From Oligoflexia bacterium (GTDB lineage: Bacteria > Bdellovibrionota > Bdellovibrionia > JABDDW01): DNA of 64,000 bases. Where the stretch lies: positions 1 to 64,000 of the forward strand of contig JADJXN010000004.1 of assembly GCA_016715815.1 (NCBI GenBank). The letters run 5' to 3'. Position numbers and translations under genes: made by a program. The notes beneath the pieces are model-generated. The model ran no database searches. It was not told the origin of the DNA and saw only the letters and a program-made list of their open reading frames with translations. This document shows, one piece after another, positions 63,486 to 64,000 of the stretch (position 1 is the stretch's first letter; each line of letters opens with the position of its first letter).

Positions 63486-64000
63486 ATGGAACTTCAATGG
63501 TACCAACCTAAACTAGCGTCCTTAAACATTAGTGGCATAGATGCTTCTGACTTTTTGCACAGGCTGACAACACAGGATTTTAAAAACTTTGCCACAGGAC
63601 AAGCGAAGTACGCAGCATTTTTAGAGCCCAATTCAAAAATTAAGCATTTGTTTTTGGCGGAAAAAACATCTGACAAAAGTTTTTTACTGTGGGCTTTGCC
63701 TGAGAGTATTGAAAAATTAAAAATAGATCTTGAGAAGTTCCACTTCAACGAAGATTTAAATTTTGAAATTAATAATCAGATTAAAGTTATTCACAAAGAA
63801 TTAAGTGAACAGCAGCGCGTAGACAGCGGGCTTTTTTCTCTTGGCATTGATGTTACAGAAAAAAATCTTCTTTTAGAAATTCCTTTTGAAGATTTTTTAG
63901 CACGGCAAAAAGGGTGTTACCCAGGCCAAGAAGTTGTGGAGAGAGTTTTTACTTACGGTAATGTTACAAAAAAACTCATGCTTTTAGATTTAGAAAAAAT
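63486..64000 (+). CDS. YgfZ/GcvT-like folate-binding protein, partial
   Basis: The frame is open from ATG 63486 to the window end, 171 codons. FLHRLTTQDFKN near the N-terminus and KGCYPGQEVVERVF at about 138-151 are the YgfZ signatures; KGCYxGQE contains the conserved Cys. The family uses tetrahydrofolate to support iron-sulfur cluster assembly. The C-terminal part lies outside the window. GGTGCCAC directly precedes the ATG and no classical ribosome-binding site is seen. Confidence 0.9.
   Translation, partial: MELQWYQPKLASLNISGIDASDFLHRLTTQDFKNFATGQAKYAAFLEPNSKIKHLFLAEKTSDKSFLLWALPESIEKLKIDLEKFHFNEDLNFEINNQIKVIHKELSEQQRVDSGLFSLGIDVTEKNLLLEIPFEDFLARQKGCYPGQEVVERVFTYGNVTKKLMLLDLEK

Overview
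The window is visibly AT-rich, densely packed bacterial chromosome with short intergenic gaps and many start/stop overlaps of the ATGA type. The gene set is Gram-negative: RND pump, beta-barrel outer-membrane proteins, lipoproteins, UppP, MscS, and many small exported proteins with no recognisable family. The style (numerous signal-peptide proteins, an FQNC-type lipoprotein signal, a glycine-rich RRM protein, HD-GYP, class II ribonucleotide reductase, Opp transporter) suggests a Bdellovibrionota-like lineage. That placement is inference from gene content, not a computed phylogeny.

Layout. 1-2990: a decayed integrative element. A winged-helix/replication-relaxation-like gene, an excisionase and a tyrosine integrase are all frameshifted, with a large nested palindrome, a candidate attachment region and probable insertion-sequence end debris. 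2987-13300: class II ribonucleotide reductase (nrdJ), a PhnA/YjdM zinc-ribbon protein, an exported J-domain protein, a YggU-family protein, a clan GH-A-like lipoprotein, a methyltransferase plus tag pair, and several unknown exported proteins. 13300-20900: methyltransferase, MscS channel, CPA2 antiporter, RND pump and nhaA, a block for ion and envelope homeostasis. 20860-25400: two outer-membrane-like proteins, then a divergon of ArsR regulator against thioredoxin and OsmC, followed by a frameshifted thiolase. 25400-31500: metallophosphoesterase, carbonic anhydrase, KefB-like antiporter, lysA and an HD-GYP protein. 31500-38750: cold-shock-style RRM protein, small exported proteins, an exported clostripain-family protease, guanine deaminase, dicarboxylate symporter and an EamA transporter. 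38750-39000: tRNA-Arg(ACG) with a dense palindrome cluster at its 3' side. 39000-50930: outer-membrane proteins, uppP, lipoproteins, hydrolase, trmB, ferredoxin, SDR, a trxB carrying an in-frame stop, and a four-gene run of exported proteins around a lone receiver protein. 50930-56510: a complete oppABCDF operon. 56580-60780: gph, an alpha/beta hydrolase and an AceE-type 2-oxoacid dehydrogenase E1. 60830-64000: four exported unknown proteins and the start of a ygfZ-type folate-binding protein.

Themes. Peptide use is suggested by the Opp importer together with an exported C11 protease. Thiol and sulfur handling recurs (trxA, OsmC, ArsR, trxB, Cys-rich exported proteins). Monovalent cation and pH control is covered by NhaA, two CPA2 antiporters, MscS and carbonic anhydrase. 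Five genes read as broken (three in the mobile element, plus the thiolase and trxB). Since two of these are normally important metabolic or redox genes, assembly or base-calling error must be considered alongside true decay. No CRISPR array, rRNA or clear defence locus was seen. The most interesting unexplained signals are the nested palindrome at 971-1091, the palindromes at 38749-38833 and 47124-47176, the trxB stop, the repeated FliA-like promoter motif, and the receiver/exported-protein operon at 48178-50923.
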